64,000 nt of DNA. Source: Rhizorhabdus sp049889055 (lineage in GTDB: Bacteria > Pseudomonadota > Alphaproteobacteria > Sphingomonadales > Sphingomonadaceae). Of this stretch, positions 1 through 7,942 are shown in pieces (within the stretch, counting starts at the first letter, position 1; the number at the start of each line of letters is the position of its first letter). A model generated the notes under the pieces. It did no database searches. It was not told the origin of the DNA and saw only the letters and a list, made by a program, of their open reading frames with translations. The DNA lies in the NCBI RefSeq assembly GCF_049889055.1, contig NZ_JBLTWO010000005.1, positions 186,001 to 250,000 of the forward strand, written 5' to 3'. The position numbers were made by a program, and so were the translations under genes.

Positions 1-606
1 GAACGCGGCGGTCCGACGGTCGTACCTCCCACACGGAGCGGGTTCGGGTCGACGATCATCGCGCACACCGTGCCCCATGAGCTGGGCGGCACGGCAGAGA
101 TCGACTTCCGGCCCGAAGGCTTCGTGGCGCGCTTTTCGCTGCCGCGTGGCGCTATCGCCGAGTTCGCTCACCCGCAGGCTGCAGCGCCCTGCGCGACCGT
201 CACGCAGCTTCACCCACGATCGCAGGCCGAAAAGCAGGCCGAAAAGCAGGCTCTGGGGATCGCGATGGTGGTCGAGGACAATGTGGTGATCGCGCTCGAA
301 GCCGAGCAGATGCTGCTCGATCTTGGCTTCTCGGCGGTCCACGTCTGCGGCTCAGCCCGGCAGGCATTGGCGATATTGGAGGAGGGCGAGGTCGCGTTCG
401 CCTTGCTCGACGTCCATCTGGGCGAGGGCGAGACCAGCGAGCCGATCGCGGCCCTGCTCGCGCGGCGAAGCGTTCCTTATGCGATCGTCAGCGGCCTCGG
501 CGAGCAATCGGCGATTGCAGACGGCTTTGCCGGAGCACCGCTGGTGACGAAGCCCTATCTTCGGTCCGACATCGAGCGGCTGCTAGGTTCGGTGATCCTG
601 CGCTGA
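1..606 (+). CDS. Hybrid sensor histidine kinase, HWE-type, C-terminal part (5' truncated by window)
   Basis: The reading frame is open from base 1, so this is the end of a longer protein. The first ~50 residues carry a glycine-rich ATP-binding tail (ERGGP, then a GFGS motif and an ELGG turn) typical of HWE/HisKA_2 kinases. Residues ~80-200 form a receiver domain with the acidic pair (VVEDN), the phospho-acceptor Asp (LLDVHLG), a conserved Ser (IVSG) and the Lys of TKPY. It probably autophosphorylates and passes phosphate to, or is modulated by, its own receiver. An internal ATG at 70 could be mistaken for the start, but the kinase signature continues upstream of it. The signal sensed is outside the window. 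Confidence 0.8.
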   Translation, partial: ERGGPTVVPPTRSGFGSTIIAHTVPHELGGTAEIDFRPEGFVARFSLPRGAIAEFAHPQAAAPCATVTQLHPRSQAEKQAEKQALGIAMVVEDNVVIALEAEQMLLDLGFSAVHVCGSARQALAILEEGEVAFALLDVHLGEGETSEPIAALLARRSVPYAIVSGLGEQSAIADGFAGAPLVTKPYLRSDIERLLGSVILR

Positions 607-625
607 CACGCACTACCGTCAGCCA

Positions 626-676
626 GAGCATTTTCAAGTTGACCGGATTCGGTCAACGGCTCGGAAAATCCGCGCA
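626..676. repeat. Palindromic intergenic repeat-like element
   Basis: GTTGACCG (638-645) and CGGTCAAC (650-657) form a perfect 8-bp stem with a 4-base loop, flanked by outer arms ATTTTC and GAAAAT. The layout resembles the short dispersed palindromes common between genes in sphingomonads and rhizobia. A terminator role for the kinase gene is possible but there is no clean T-run. The rest of 607-883 shows nothing I can call. Confidence 0.45.
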
Positions 677-883
677 TCAGAAGACAAGAGCTTATTCACC
701 CACCGTGAACACGCTCCTGGCGGCGGGAATCTCGGGCCGATTGCGGGGCCGCTAGCCTGCGGGCTCACCCGATAGCGGCCATCTGGTCGGCCAGCGTTCC
801 GTTGGCACGACGCCCGCAATGCTCGCACCCCACGGCGCGGCGACGGTCCAGCAAGGCAGTGGACAAGGTCCGTACGTCCCGGA

Positions 884-1195
884 CTATCGGCGTGACACGC
901 AAAGATCCGGCAGGGCAGGCAGCAAGATCGCCCCGTGGCGCAGTGCCACAGGCAGCAGCCTGTCGCGTTCCCCCAGAACCATGATCGAGCCCGCCATCCG
1001 GCCAAGGCCGACGATGCGGACGTCGTCGCGATGACCGAGCCAGATCAAGGGCGACGCACTGCCCAGCGGCACCACCAGCATCGGGCCGGATGCCGGTGGG
1101 GACAGTGCTAGCGCCACCACAGCGGCGACGACCGCGATACATTGCAGGACCAGAGCGACAACCGACGTTTCGCTGCGTTTGATCGATTCGGACAT
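884..1195 (-). CDS. Small hypothetical protein with one N-terminal membrane segment
   Basis: A 103-residue protein with a short polar N-terminus, then one hydrophobic segment (about residues 12-32), then a compact domain with the pattern PMLVVPLG near 38-45 and GSIMVLGERDRL near 69-80. As I recall it, that layout, with a late hydrophobic stretch ending in a Cys, matches a family of uncharacterised sphingomonad proteins. It is divergent from the flagellar genes and has no partner gene. Two overlapping antisense-frame readings in the same place look like shadows of it. Function unknown; moderate certainty that it is a gene. Confidence 0.55.
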   Translation of the reverse strand: MSESIKRSETSVVALVLQCIAVVAAVVALALSPPASGPMLVVPLGSASPLIWLGHRDDVRIVGLGRMAGSIMVLGERDRLLPVALRHGAILLPALPDLCVSRR

Positions 1196-1489
1196 CGGGT
1201 TCTCGGATTTTGCCCGCCCCTTCTGACCCTAAAGCTTTGTAATCGGGTTAATGCGCGGGCGTCTGGCGCAACAATCACCATATGTCGGCCTGCTGCCGCT
1301 GCGGACAACACCTGTCGCGGGGCAAAAGCCGGCAGCGGGGAATCGTGCCTAACGCTAAATTAACCATGTTGGCCGCACTGATCGCCTTGCATTCCCGCGA
1401 AGGCGATTGAGAGTCCCATGGCGAACGACAGGAAAACCGCCGAAAATCAGAGCAACGGGCGCCGATTCCGTGCCGGGGACCGCTGAGTC
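1196..1489. other. Intergenic region upstream of flhA
   Basis: This 294-bp divergent spacer should carry promoters for the small hypothetical gene and for flhA. I find no acceptable GG-N10-GC or TAAA-N15-GCCGATAA promoter. It does contain GCTAAATTAACC at 1354-1365, which matches 11 of 12 bases of half of the dyad upstream of the flagellin gene at 6701-7525. Confidence 0.4.
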
Positions 1490-3637
1490 ATGGCGGGTGC
1501 CACTCCGATGACGCGCAAGCTGTGGGCGATGACGGGACGCAATGCGATCCTGCCCATGGCGACGCTCATGCTCGTCGGGCTGATGGTCATTCCGGTGCCG
1601 GCCTTCGTCCTCGACATCGGCTTCATCGCCAACATCATGATCTCGCTGGCGGTACTGATGGTGGCGTTGAACGCCGCCAAGCCGCTCGACTTCTCCGCGT
1701 TCCCGACGGTCCTACTGTTCGCGACGCTGTTCCGCCTGTCGCTGAACGTCGCATCGACCCGCGTCGTCCTCGTCGACGGCCATAACGGCCCGGCGGCAGC
1801 CGGACATGTGATCGAGAGCTTCGGCAACTTCCTGATCGGCGGCGACTATGCCGTCGGTCTGTTCGTGTTCGGCATCCTGATGGTGATCAACCTGGTCGTC
1901 ATCACCAAGGGCGCCGGCCGCGTGTCCGAAGTGTCGGCCCGCTTCACCCTCGACGCGATGCCCGGCAAGCAGATGGCGATCGACGCCGACCTCAATGCCG
2001 GCCTGCTGACTCCCGAAGAAGCGAAGGCGCGCCGCCAGGAAGTCGCCACCGAGGCCGACTTCTATGGCTCGATGGACGGCGCGTCCAAGTTCGTGAAGGG
2101 CGACGCCGTCGCCGGCGTGCTGATCCTCGTGATCAACATCTTGGGCGGGCTGATCCTCGGCACGCTGAGCCACGACCTCTCGCTGTCGGACGCCGCCTCG
2201 ACCTATATCATCCTGGCGATCGGCGACGCGCTCGTCGCGCAGGTGCCGGCGCTGCTGCTCTCGATCGCAGCCGCCGCCATCGTCACCCGCGTGTCCTCGC
2301 CGCTCGACCTGCCGGGCCAGATCAGCAGCCAGTTCGGCTCCGCCCGCGCCTGGGCACCGGTCGCCGCGATCCTGACCATCCTGGGTGTCGTTCCCGGCAT
2401 GCCCCACTTCATGCTGCTCGCCGCCGCCGGGCTCGCAGGCTTCGCCGCCTGGAAGCTCTCCAAGGCGAAGAAGGTCCAGGAAGCCCGCGAGACGGCCGTT
2501 GCAGAAGCCGCCAAGGCCCCTGCCCCGCTCGCGCCGAACAGCATCGACTGGAACGAGATTTCGGACGGCTCCGCGCTGGGCCTCGAAATGGGGTACGGCC
2601 TGGTCGGCCTGGTCGACGAGCGCAAGGGCGCGCCGCTGATGAGCCGGATCACGGGCATCCGCCGCCAGTTGTCGCGCGAACTCGGCTTCGTCGTGCCGCT
2701 CGTCCGCGTCCGCGACAATCTCAACCTGCCGCCCAACACCTACCGCATCACCGTTGCCGGCGTGATCGTCGGCGAAGACGAATGCTATCCCGACCAGCTG
2801 CTCGCACTCGACAGCGGTGATCTCGACGGCCGCGTCGAGGGCCGCGAGTGCCGCGATCCGAGCTTCGGGCTCGAGGCGGTCTGGATCGCGCCGGACAAGC
2901 GCAGCGAAGCGATCGTCGCGGGCTATACCGTCGTCGACCCCGCCACCGTCATCGCCACCCATCTCAACCAGATGATCATGGCGACCTGTGCCGACCTGTT
3001 CGGCATGGACGAGGCCCAGCATCTGCTCGACACGCTCAAGGACTCCGCACCGCAGCTCGTGGCCGGCCTGACCCCGCAGCCGCTGACGTTGTCGCAGATC
3101 GCCGCCGCCGGCCGCGCGCTGCTCGCGGAAGGCGTGCCGCTGCGCGACTTCCGCCGCATCGCCGAGGCGATGGTGGACGCCGCCGGCCAGTCGAACGACG
3201 GCATCGCGCTGGTCGAGAATATCCGGTCACGGATAGGTGCGCTGATCGTGCAGACGCTCGTGCCGGTGAAGATGCCGCTGCCGGTCATCACTCTCGATGC
3301 CGGCCTGGAATCCTTGCTGGCACAGGCCGTGCGCACCTCGCCGGGCGCAACCCACCCATTCGAACCCGCACTCGCCAACCGGATCGTCGGCGCAGTATCG
3401 GAGGCGGCCCAGCCGCTCGTCAACGGCGCCGTCCGCTTCGCCATCGTAACCTCCCCCATCGCGCGCCGCGCGCTGGCGAGACTTCTCAAGCCGCATCTGC
3501 CCGAGACCCCCGTCATGTCCTTTCTGGAGATCCCGGACGGCAAGGCGGTCGAAGTCGCCGCGGTGGTCGGCGGTGGACCCGCTAACAACAGCAGTGCCGG
3601 TGCCCTGAGCGCCCGGCCCATGGAGACAGCCGAATGA
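1490..3637 (+). CDS. flhA: FlhA, flagellar type III export gate protein
   Basis: FlhA is the nonameric export gate of the flagellar secretion apparatus in the inner membrane. The 715 residues fit the family length. The first ~330 residues are a series of hydrophobic helices with the FHIPEP signature (RFTLDAMPGKQMAIDADL, about residues 151-168), and the rest is the cytoplasmic ring domain that docks export chaperones. The chosen ATG has a modest GGGGAC ribosome site; a second ATG lies six codons on. It overlaps the next gene by 4 bp (ATGA), so flhA, the FlhG-like gene and fliA form an operon. flhB is not in the window. Confidence 0.97.
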   Translation: MAGATPMTRKLWAMTGRNAILPMATLMLVGLMVIPVPAFVLDIGFIANIMISLAVLMVALNAAKPLDFSAFPTVLLFATLFRLSLNVASTRVVLVDGHNGPAAAGHVIESFGNFLIGGDYAVGLFVFGILMVINLVVITKGAGRVSEVSARFTLDAMPGKQMAIDADLNAGLLTPEEAKARRQEVATEADFYGSMDGASKFVKGDAVAGVLILVINILGGLILGTLSHDLSLSDAASTYIILAIGDALVAQVPALLLSIAAAAIVTRVSSPLDLPGQISSQFGSARAWAPVAAILTILGVVPGMPHFMLLAAAGLAGFAAWKLSKAKKVQEARETAVAEAAKAPAPLAPNSIDWNEISDGSALGLEMGYGLVGLVDERKGAPLMSRITGIRRQLSRELGFVVPLVRVRDNLNLPPNTYRITVAGVIVGEDECYPDQLLALDSGDLDGRVEGRECRDPSFGLEAVWIAPDKRSEAIVAGYTVVDPATVIATHLNQMIMATCADLFGMDEAQHLLDTLKDSAPQLVAGLTPQPLTLSQIAAAGRALLAEGVPLRDFRRIAEAMVDAAGQSNDGIALVENIRSRIGALIVQTLVPVKMPLPVITLDAGLESLLAQAVRTSPGATHPFEPALANRIVGAVSEAAQPLVNGAVRFAIVTSPIARRALARLLKPHLPETPVMSFLEIPDGKAVEVAAVVGGGPANNSSAGALSARPMETAE

Positions 3638-4491
3638 GCTTCACCTGGCCCCGAGTGTCGGACCTCCCCGGCTCCGCCGCACATGCGCGCAGCGCCCGGG
3701 TGATCAGCATCGCCTGCGGCCGCAGCGGTGTCGGCAAGACCACGATCGCGGCGAACCTCGCTTTGTCGCTGTCCAAGATGCACCGCCGCGCGATGCTGGT
3801 CGACTGCGACCCCGGCCCGACCGACGCGACCCGCACGATGGGCTTCAACCCGCGCGAGTCGATCGACGACGTGATCGGCGGTCGCCTGACGATCGACGAG
3901 ATCGTCGTCGACGGCCCAGAGGCGCTGTTCGTCGTTCCTGCCGGCCCCACCGATCGCGCCGGCCGGGTCGACCTCGCTGCCCGGCTCAAGCTCGCCGACG
4001 CTTTCCGCCCCCATCGCCGCTCGCTCGACTTCGTGATCGTCGACACGCCGGGCAGCGCCGACCCCGACACGCTCGACATGATCGCCTCGGCGGATCTGCC
4101 GATCGTCGTTCTGGCGCCGGACTCGGACCGCTTCATGGACGCCTATGGCACCGTCAAGCTGCTCGCGACCGACCATGGCGTGCGAGACATCGCGGTCGTC
4201 ACCAACCGCATCACCGACGAGGCGATGGGCCGCGAGCTGTTCCGCCGCTTCCGTGCGGTCGCCGGGCGCTTCCTCGATCGCACCACGCTGAGCTATCTCG
4301 GCGGCATCCCGACCGACGAACGCGTGCTTACCGCCGCTGCCCGCCGTCGTCTCGTCGTCGATCAATATCCGCACGCCCGCGCATCGCAGGCGATGGGCCA
4401 TCTGTCGCGGACGATCGACACGCTGGATATCCCCGCAATGGCCGGGGGCGACAGCTTCTTCGGGATGGAGGCCGTGCTTCGTGGGGGCTGA
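3634..4491 (+). CDS. FlhG/FleN-like MinD-family ATPase
   Basis: This 285-residue P-loop ATPase belongs to the MinD/ParA group that counts or places flagella. The nucleotide-binding loop is GRSGVGKTT at residues 29-37; the usual KGG start of the deviant Walker A is RSG here, so the signature lysine is an arginine. LVDCDPG (near 55) and VIVDTPG (near 137) give the other nucleotide motifs. There is no DQAxxLR stretch before the P-loop, the element by which some FlhG proteins stimulate FlhF, and no flhF lies between flhA and this gene. It is coupled to flhA by an ATGA overlap and to fliA by an 11-bp overlap. Assignment to FlhG rests on fold and context. Confidence 0.85.
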   Translation: MSFTWPRVSDLPGSAAHARSARVISIACGRSGVGKTTIAANLALSLSKMHRRAMLVDCDPGPTDATRTMGFNPRESIDDVIGGRLTIDEIVVDGPEALFVVPAGPTDRAGRVDLAARLKLADAFRPHRRSLDFVIVDTPGSADPDTLDMIASADLPIVVLAPDSDRFMDAYGTVKLLATDHGVRDIAVVTNRITDEAMGRELFRRFRAVAGRFLDRTTLSYLGGIPTDERVLTAAARRRLVVDQYPHARASQAMGHLSRTIDTLDIPAMAGGDSFFGMEAVLRGG

Positions 4492-5212
4492 ACCTGCCAT
4501 CAACGAGATGCAAGTCTATGGGCGCGTCCCCAAGAAGACGCGTCAGGAGGACCTTGTCCGGTCCCATATGCAGCTCGTCCGCAAGATCGCCTGGCATGTC
4601 CATGGCCGGGTTTCCTCGGCGATCGACGTCGAGGATCTGATCCAGATCGGGATGATCGCTCTGGTCGAGGCGGCCAACGGCTATGAGGATCGCGGCCACG
4701 CCTTCTCGACCTATGCGTCGATGCGCGTCCGCGGGGCGATGATCGATCACCTTCGCCGTCATGCGTCGATGAGCCGTTCGGCCATGGTCAAGCGGCGCGA
4801 GATGCTCAAGGCCAAGGCCGATTTCGAAAAGAGCCACGGCCGCAGCCCCAGCGAGTCCGAACTCGCCCAGGCGATGGGCCTCGACGGCGCGGCGCTGCGC
4901 GCATTGATCGACGAGACCGCCGCGACCTATCAGGAGACGATCGACGAAGTCTATTCGGACCAGTCGATGTGGTTCGCCGATGTCGAGGAGCGCGTCGACC
5001 AGTCGATCGAGCGCGAGGAACTTGCGGCCGCCCTGGCCGAACACATCTCCGCGCTGCCCGAGCGCGAGGCCAGCGTGCTGCAGCTCTATTTCGTTGAGGA
5101 GATGAACCTCGAGGAAATCGGGCAAACGCTCGGCATCGGTGCCGCCCGCGTCTGCCAGATCAAGAAGGCCGCGCTCGACAAGCTGCGCTCCTCGCTCCGA
5201 GAATGGCGCTGA
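4481..5212 (+). CDS. fliA: FliA, sigma-28 factor for late flagellar genes
   Basis: A 243-residue sigma-70-family protein with region 2 (DLIQIGMIALVEAANGY and the -10-recognition helix that follows), region 3 (SPSESELAQAMGL) and region 4 with a helix-turn-helix (NLEEIGQTLGIGAARVCQIK) for the -35 element. It directs RNA polymerase to late flagellar promoters, and one such promoter sits upstream of the flagellin gene at 7943. The GTG start overlaps the preceding gene and has GGAGG 8 bases before it; an ATG at 4508 is a weaker alternative. No anti-sigma factor flgM is visible in the window. Confidence 0.95.
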   Translation: MGAEPAINEMQVYGRVPKKTRQEDLVRSHMQLVRKIAWHVHGRVSSAIDVEDLIQIGMIALVEAANGYEDRGHAFSTYASMRVRGAMIDHLRRHASMSRSAMVKRREMLKAKADFEKSHGRSPSESELAQAMGLDGAALRALIDETAATYQETIDEVYSDQSMWFADVEERVDQSIEREELAAALAEHISALPEREASVLQLYFVEEMNLEEIGQTLGIGAARVCQIKKAALDKLRSSLREWR

Positions 5213-5215
5213 GCC

Positions 5216-5644
5216 TCAGCCCTGGGGCCTGAGCCCCGCCGCTGCGATCCCCGCCATCGCGGCAAGCTCGTCACTGTCGGACGTATCGCCGGTCACGCCG
5301 ACCGCGCCGATCGGCAGCCCTGCACCGTCGACCACGATCACGCCGCCGGCTGCGGGTACCATTCCCTGGGACGCCATAGACGCCAGACTGGCCACGAAGG
5401 TTGGCCGTTCGACCGCCATAGTCCCCACCACCCGCGAAGACACACCCAGCGCGAGGGCGCCGGCCGCCTTGCCGATCGCGATCTGTGCGCGCATATTCGA
5501 TGCACCGTCCGCACGGGCGAAACTGATCAGATGGCCACCCGCATAGAGCACTGCCACGCTGAGCGGTTTCAGGCCCAGTTCGCCGCCCTTCGCCATCGCG
5601 CCGGCGATGATCCTGCTGGCATGTTCGAGGGAAATCCGGCTCAT
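5216..5644 (-). CDS. GlcG/HbpS-like small protein (DUF336 family)
   Basis: A 142-residue protein with the GlcG/HbpS fold features: an N-terminal helix (ISLEHASRIIAGAM), a strand pair (LSVAVLYAGGHLISFARAD) and the glycine-rich end GGVIVVDGAGLPIGAVGVTG. Members bind haem or small ligands or act as accessory sensors and are often annotated as heme-binding. It converges on fliA with a 3-bp gap and is not obviously flagellar. Ligand and role are unknown. Confidence 0.85.
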   Translation of the reverse strand: MSRISLEHASRIIAGAMAKGGELGLKPLSVAVLYAGGHLISFARADGASNMRAQIAIGKAAGALALGVSSRVVGTMAVERPTFVASLASMASQGMVPAAGGVIVVDGAGLPIGAVGVTGDTSDSDELAAMAGIAAAGLRPQG

Positions 5645-5715
5645 CGGGCAACTCCATTGGAGGACTGTTCGCGCGTCGGACTAGTCCTGGCGCGCGACGT
5701 CGTCCAGCCGGCGGC

Positions 5716-6591
5716 TCAATGGGCCTGGCGTGCGGCCATCGCCTCGATCCGTTCGAGCTTCATGCCGACTTCCTGGAAGCGGCTGTTGGTCGCCATCTGG
5801 CTCTCGCGCACCGCCTGAACGAACTCGCGAACCGGATCGCGCTGGATCAGACCGGCCTGAAGCGCCTCCATCCGGTGCTGCAGTTCCTCGCTGGTCACCG
5901 GGGCGCTCGCCAACTGGGCCTGCTGCGCCTTGAGCAGCTCGATCTGCTTGTCACGGACGAGCTGGAGATCGGCGATCAGCTTGTTGGCCTGCTCCAGCTG
6001 ATGCTGCCGCTCCCGCGCATCGGCAACGACAAGGCTCGCCGAAGACACGACCCGCTCGGCTATGATCAGGCCAGCCGCCGACACGACGCTCGACAGCAGG
6101 CCAAGGCCGATCGCCACTTTGGTCCACAGTCCAGCTCGAGCGCCCGCGCGGACGGGCGGGGCAGCTTCGGCTTGGCCGTCGGCAGGCGCTGGCATCGTGA
6201 CGGGTGGCGCGATCGGCGGCAGTTGGGTCACCAGCGCGTCGATATCGGGCAAGGCGTCCACCGCCATGGTCGGCGAGCGCTCCTCCTCCGCAAAGGCTAT
6301 GCCGGGAGAAACGACCAGCGCAGGCGAAACGAAGCTCGGACCCGGCACCGGTGCCGCATCGACCGGCGCCACTACGGCCGCTGCGGCAGGCGGGACCACC
6401 GGCTCGGCGGCAACGGCGGCCGATGCCATGCTTTCCGCCACAAGCTGGTCGAGGTCGATACCACCCAGGTCGGCAGGCGCAGCATTGGCGGCGTTGTCTT
6501 CCTGGCTCTGGCTGATGCTGGTTTCCAGATCCTCGAGCGCCTTGAGCGCTGCGTCGAAGCCGTTGTCGCTGGAAGAGGAAGTGGCGTCCAT
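5716..6591 (-). CDS. Unknown coiled-coil membrane protein downstream of a flagellin gene
   Basis: The 291 residues have a clear layout: an acidic N-terminal helix with DAALKALEDLETSIS (13-27), an Ala/Pro-rich low-complexity linker (about 38-150), one membrane helix (about 157-177), and two stretches of heptad-like helix (about 190-228 and 235-288). The linker would place the N-terminal motif at a distance from the membrane. It follows the flagellin gene on the same strand, but a strong hairpin stands between them, so it either depends on read-through or has its own promoter that I cannot see. I do not recognise a family. A motility-related role is only suggested by position. Confidence 0.7.
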   Translation of the reverse strand: MDATSSSSDNGFDAALKALEDLETSISQSQEDNAANAAPADLGGIDLDQLVAESMASAAVAAEPVVPPAAAAVVAPVDAAPVPGPSFVSPALVVSPGIAFAEEERSPTMAVDALPDIDALVTQLPPIAPPVTMPAPADGQAEAAPPVRAGARAGLWTKVAIGLGLLSSVVSAAGLIIAERVVSSASLVVADARERQHQLEQANKLIADLQLVRDKQIELLKAQQAQLASAPVTSEELQHRMEALQAGLIQRDPVREFVQAVRESQMATNSRFQEVGMKLERIEAMAARQAH

Positions 6592-6617
6592 CGATCGATG
6601 TCCCGTGGCGAAGGCCT

Positions 6618-6663
6618 GAGAAAGAAGAAGGCCCCCGGCGCGGGGAAAATTGCGCCGGGGGCC
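6618..6663 (-). terminator. Intrinsic terminator of the flagellin gene at 6701
   Basis: On the minus strand a 12-bp GC stem (6652-6663 pairing with 6630-6641) with a 10-base loop is followed by the T-rich run TTCTTCTTTCTC. It is placed right after the flagellin stop. Confidence 0.85.
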
Positions 6664-6700
6664 CGCTGAGACGGCCGGAGGTGTTTAGGCCGTCCCGAAC

Positions 6701-7525
6701 TTAACGCAGGAGGCTCAGAACGCTCTGGCCGCTCTGGTTCGCCTGAGCGAGCATCGCGGTCGAGGCCTGCTGCAGAATCTGCGACTTGGCGAGCGCGGCC
6801 GATTCCGTGGAGTAGTCGGTATCCTCGATCCGCGAGCGGGCCTCGGACATGTTGTTGACGTTCGCGGTCAGCACGTTGACGGCGGCGTCGAGACGGCTCT
6901 GGATCGCACCAATGCCGGCACGGACCGTGTTGACCTGGATGAGGGCATCATCGGCCTTCGTGATCGCTGCGGATGCATTCGTCGCGGTGTCGACCTTGAC
7001 GGTGCTGACATAGGCCGCTGCCACCTTGTCGAGGCCGCTGATCGAGATCGACGTGGTGTCGCCCGAATTCACGCCGGTCTGGATCGAGAAGCTGGTCGCC
7101 GTCGAGGTGGCCGAGAACAGCGTGTTGCCGTTGAACTTGGTCTTGGTGACGACATCGGTGATCTGCGACTGGAGCGCGGCGACTTCGGTCTGCAGATTGT
7201 CACGGTCGCTCGACTGGTAGGTGCCGTTCGAGCCCTGAACCGCAAGCTCGCGGACACGCTGCAGCATGTTGCTGACTTCGCCCAGCGCACCTTCGGCGGT
7301 CTGCGCCAGCGAGATGCCGTCATTGGCGTTGCGGATCGCGACGGACATGCCGCGGATCGTCGAGGTCATGGACGAAGCGATCGCCATGCCGGCGGCGTCG
7401 TCGCGAGCGGTGTTGATACGCTTGCCGCTCGACAGACGGTCCATTGCCGTCGCCTGCTGCTGAGCCGCGAGACGACCGGCGTTCTGCGCCCGCAGAGACG
7501 AAGAGTTGGTGTTGATGACAGCCAT
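6701..7525 (-). CDS. Flagellin (sigma-54-type promoter copy)
   Basis: A 274-residue flagellin made almost only of the conserved N-terminal D0/D1 helices (AVINTNSSSLRAQNAGRL, then RLSSGKRIN and DDAAGMAIA) and the C-terminal D1/D0 helices (ARSRIEDTDYSTESAALAKS to the SVLSLLR end). The surface-exposed variable domain is minimal, about residues 120-180. It is exported by the flagellar system and polymerises into the filament. GGAAGG lies just before the ATG. It is a close paralogue, of identical length, of the flagellin at 7943-8767. A strong terminator follows it and a GG-N10-GC promoter precedes it. Confidence 0.96.
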   Translation of the reverse strand: MAVINTNSSSLRAQNAGRLAAQQQATAMDRLSSGKRINTARDDAAGMAIASSMTSTIRGMSVAIRNANDGISLAQTAEGALGEVSNMLQRVRELAVQGSNGTYQSSDRDNLQTEVAALQSQITDVVTKTKFNGNTLFSATSTATSFSIQTGVNSGDTTSISISGLDKVAAAYVSTVKVDTATNASAAITKADDALIQVNTVRAGIGAIQSRLDAAVNVLTANVNNMSEARSRIEDTDYSTESAALAKSQILQQASTAMLAQANQSGQSVLSLLR

Positions 7526-7565
7526 TGAGTTAATCCTTCCGCTACTACTCGGCGTGCCGGTCTAC

Positions 7566-7581
7566 TGCACCGTCCTCGCCA
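7566..7581 (-). promoter_or_regulatory. Sigma-54-type promoter of flagellin 6701-7525
   Basis: The minus strand reads TGGCGAGGACGGTGCA, which matches the TGGCACG-N4-TTGCA consensus at the invariant GG (-24) and GC (-12) with exact 10-bp spacing. The ATG is about 42 bases past the -12 element, giving a short leader. The gene for a sigma-54 activator lies 1.7 kb away. Confidence 0.7.
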
Positions 7582-7627
7582 CGATCGGAATAACGACCCA
7601 CCAAAACCTTGCTTAAGGAACAAAGAT

Positions 7628-7645
7628 GGTTAAGCTAGATTAACC
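7628..7645. promoter_or_regulatory. Candidate activator site upstream of the sigma-54 flagellin promoter
   Basis: A perfect dyad, GGTTAA-GCTAGA-TTAACC, lies about 47 bp upstream of the -24 element, where enhancer-binding proteins act. The binding protein is inferred to be the FlbD/FleQ-like activator at 9263-10516. Confidence 0.4.
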
Positions 7646-7879
7646 CTAATTTTTCTGATTAAGCTCGGATTATTCAAATTGACCGATACAATAATACTTG
7701 TCCGATCGAGAAAGAACGTCGAAGTCACATCCTATTTTGAAGCGATCGACATCGAGAACGCGCTATTTGGCGCGATGATTAGCGCCGGACTTACCCGAGA
7801 CTGTGCCAGGACGATGAGCGGCCAGCCACTCCTGCGCGCCGGTGCAGAGTATCTCGACGTCAGCCGGACGCGCTGAATG

Positions 7880-7917
7880 CCAAAGCGCCCCCCGCTGCTT
7901 TCGCAACGGGGGGCGCC
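7880..7917 (-). terminator. Intrinsic terminator of the flagellin gene at 7943
   Basis: A 10-bp stem (GCGCCCCCCG at 7885-7894 pairs with CGGGGGGCGC at 7907-7916) is followed on the minus strand by a short T run (TTTGG). Confidence 0.75.
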
Positions 7918-7942
7918 TCGGCCAGCAACTTATAGGAAGCTG

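Larger units (their letters stand above)
7526..7942. other. Regulatory spacer between the two flagellin genes
   Basis: This AT-rich stretch holds the sigma-54-type promoter and upstream dyad of the downstream flagellin and the terminator of the upstream one. A TTG-started 65-codon frame (7679-7876, plus) shows no convincing coding signal, so I treat the spacer as non-coding. Confidence 0.6.

Noticed and set aside
1196..1489. Sigma-54 or sigma-28 promoter for flhA
   Set aside because: Only poor matches (GGGGC near 1320 without a proper -12; TAAA at 1241 without GCCGATAA); not reported as a promoter.
7679..7876. 65-codon frame (TTG start) between the flagellin genes
   Set aside because: AT-rich, no ribosome site, overlaps the regulatory dyad context and has no recognisable sequence; likely chance.
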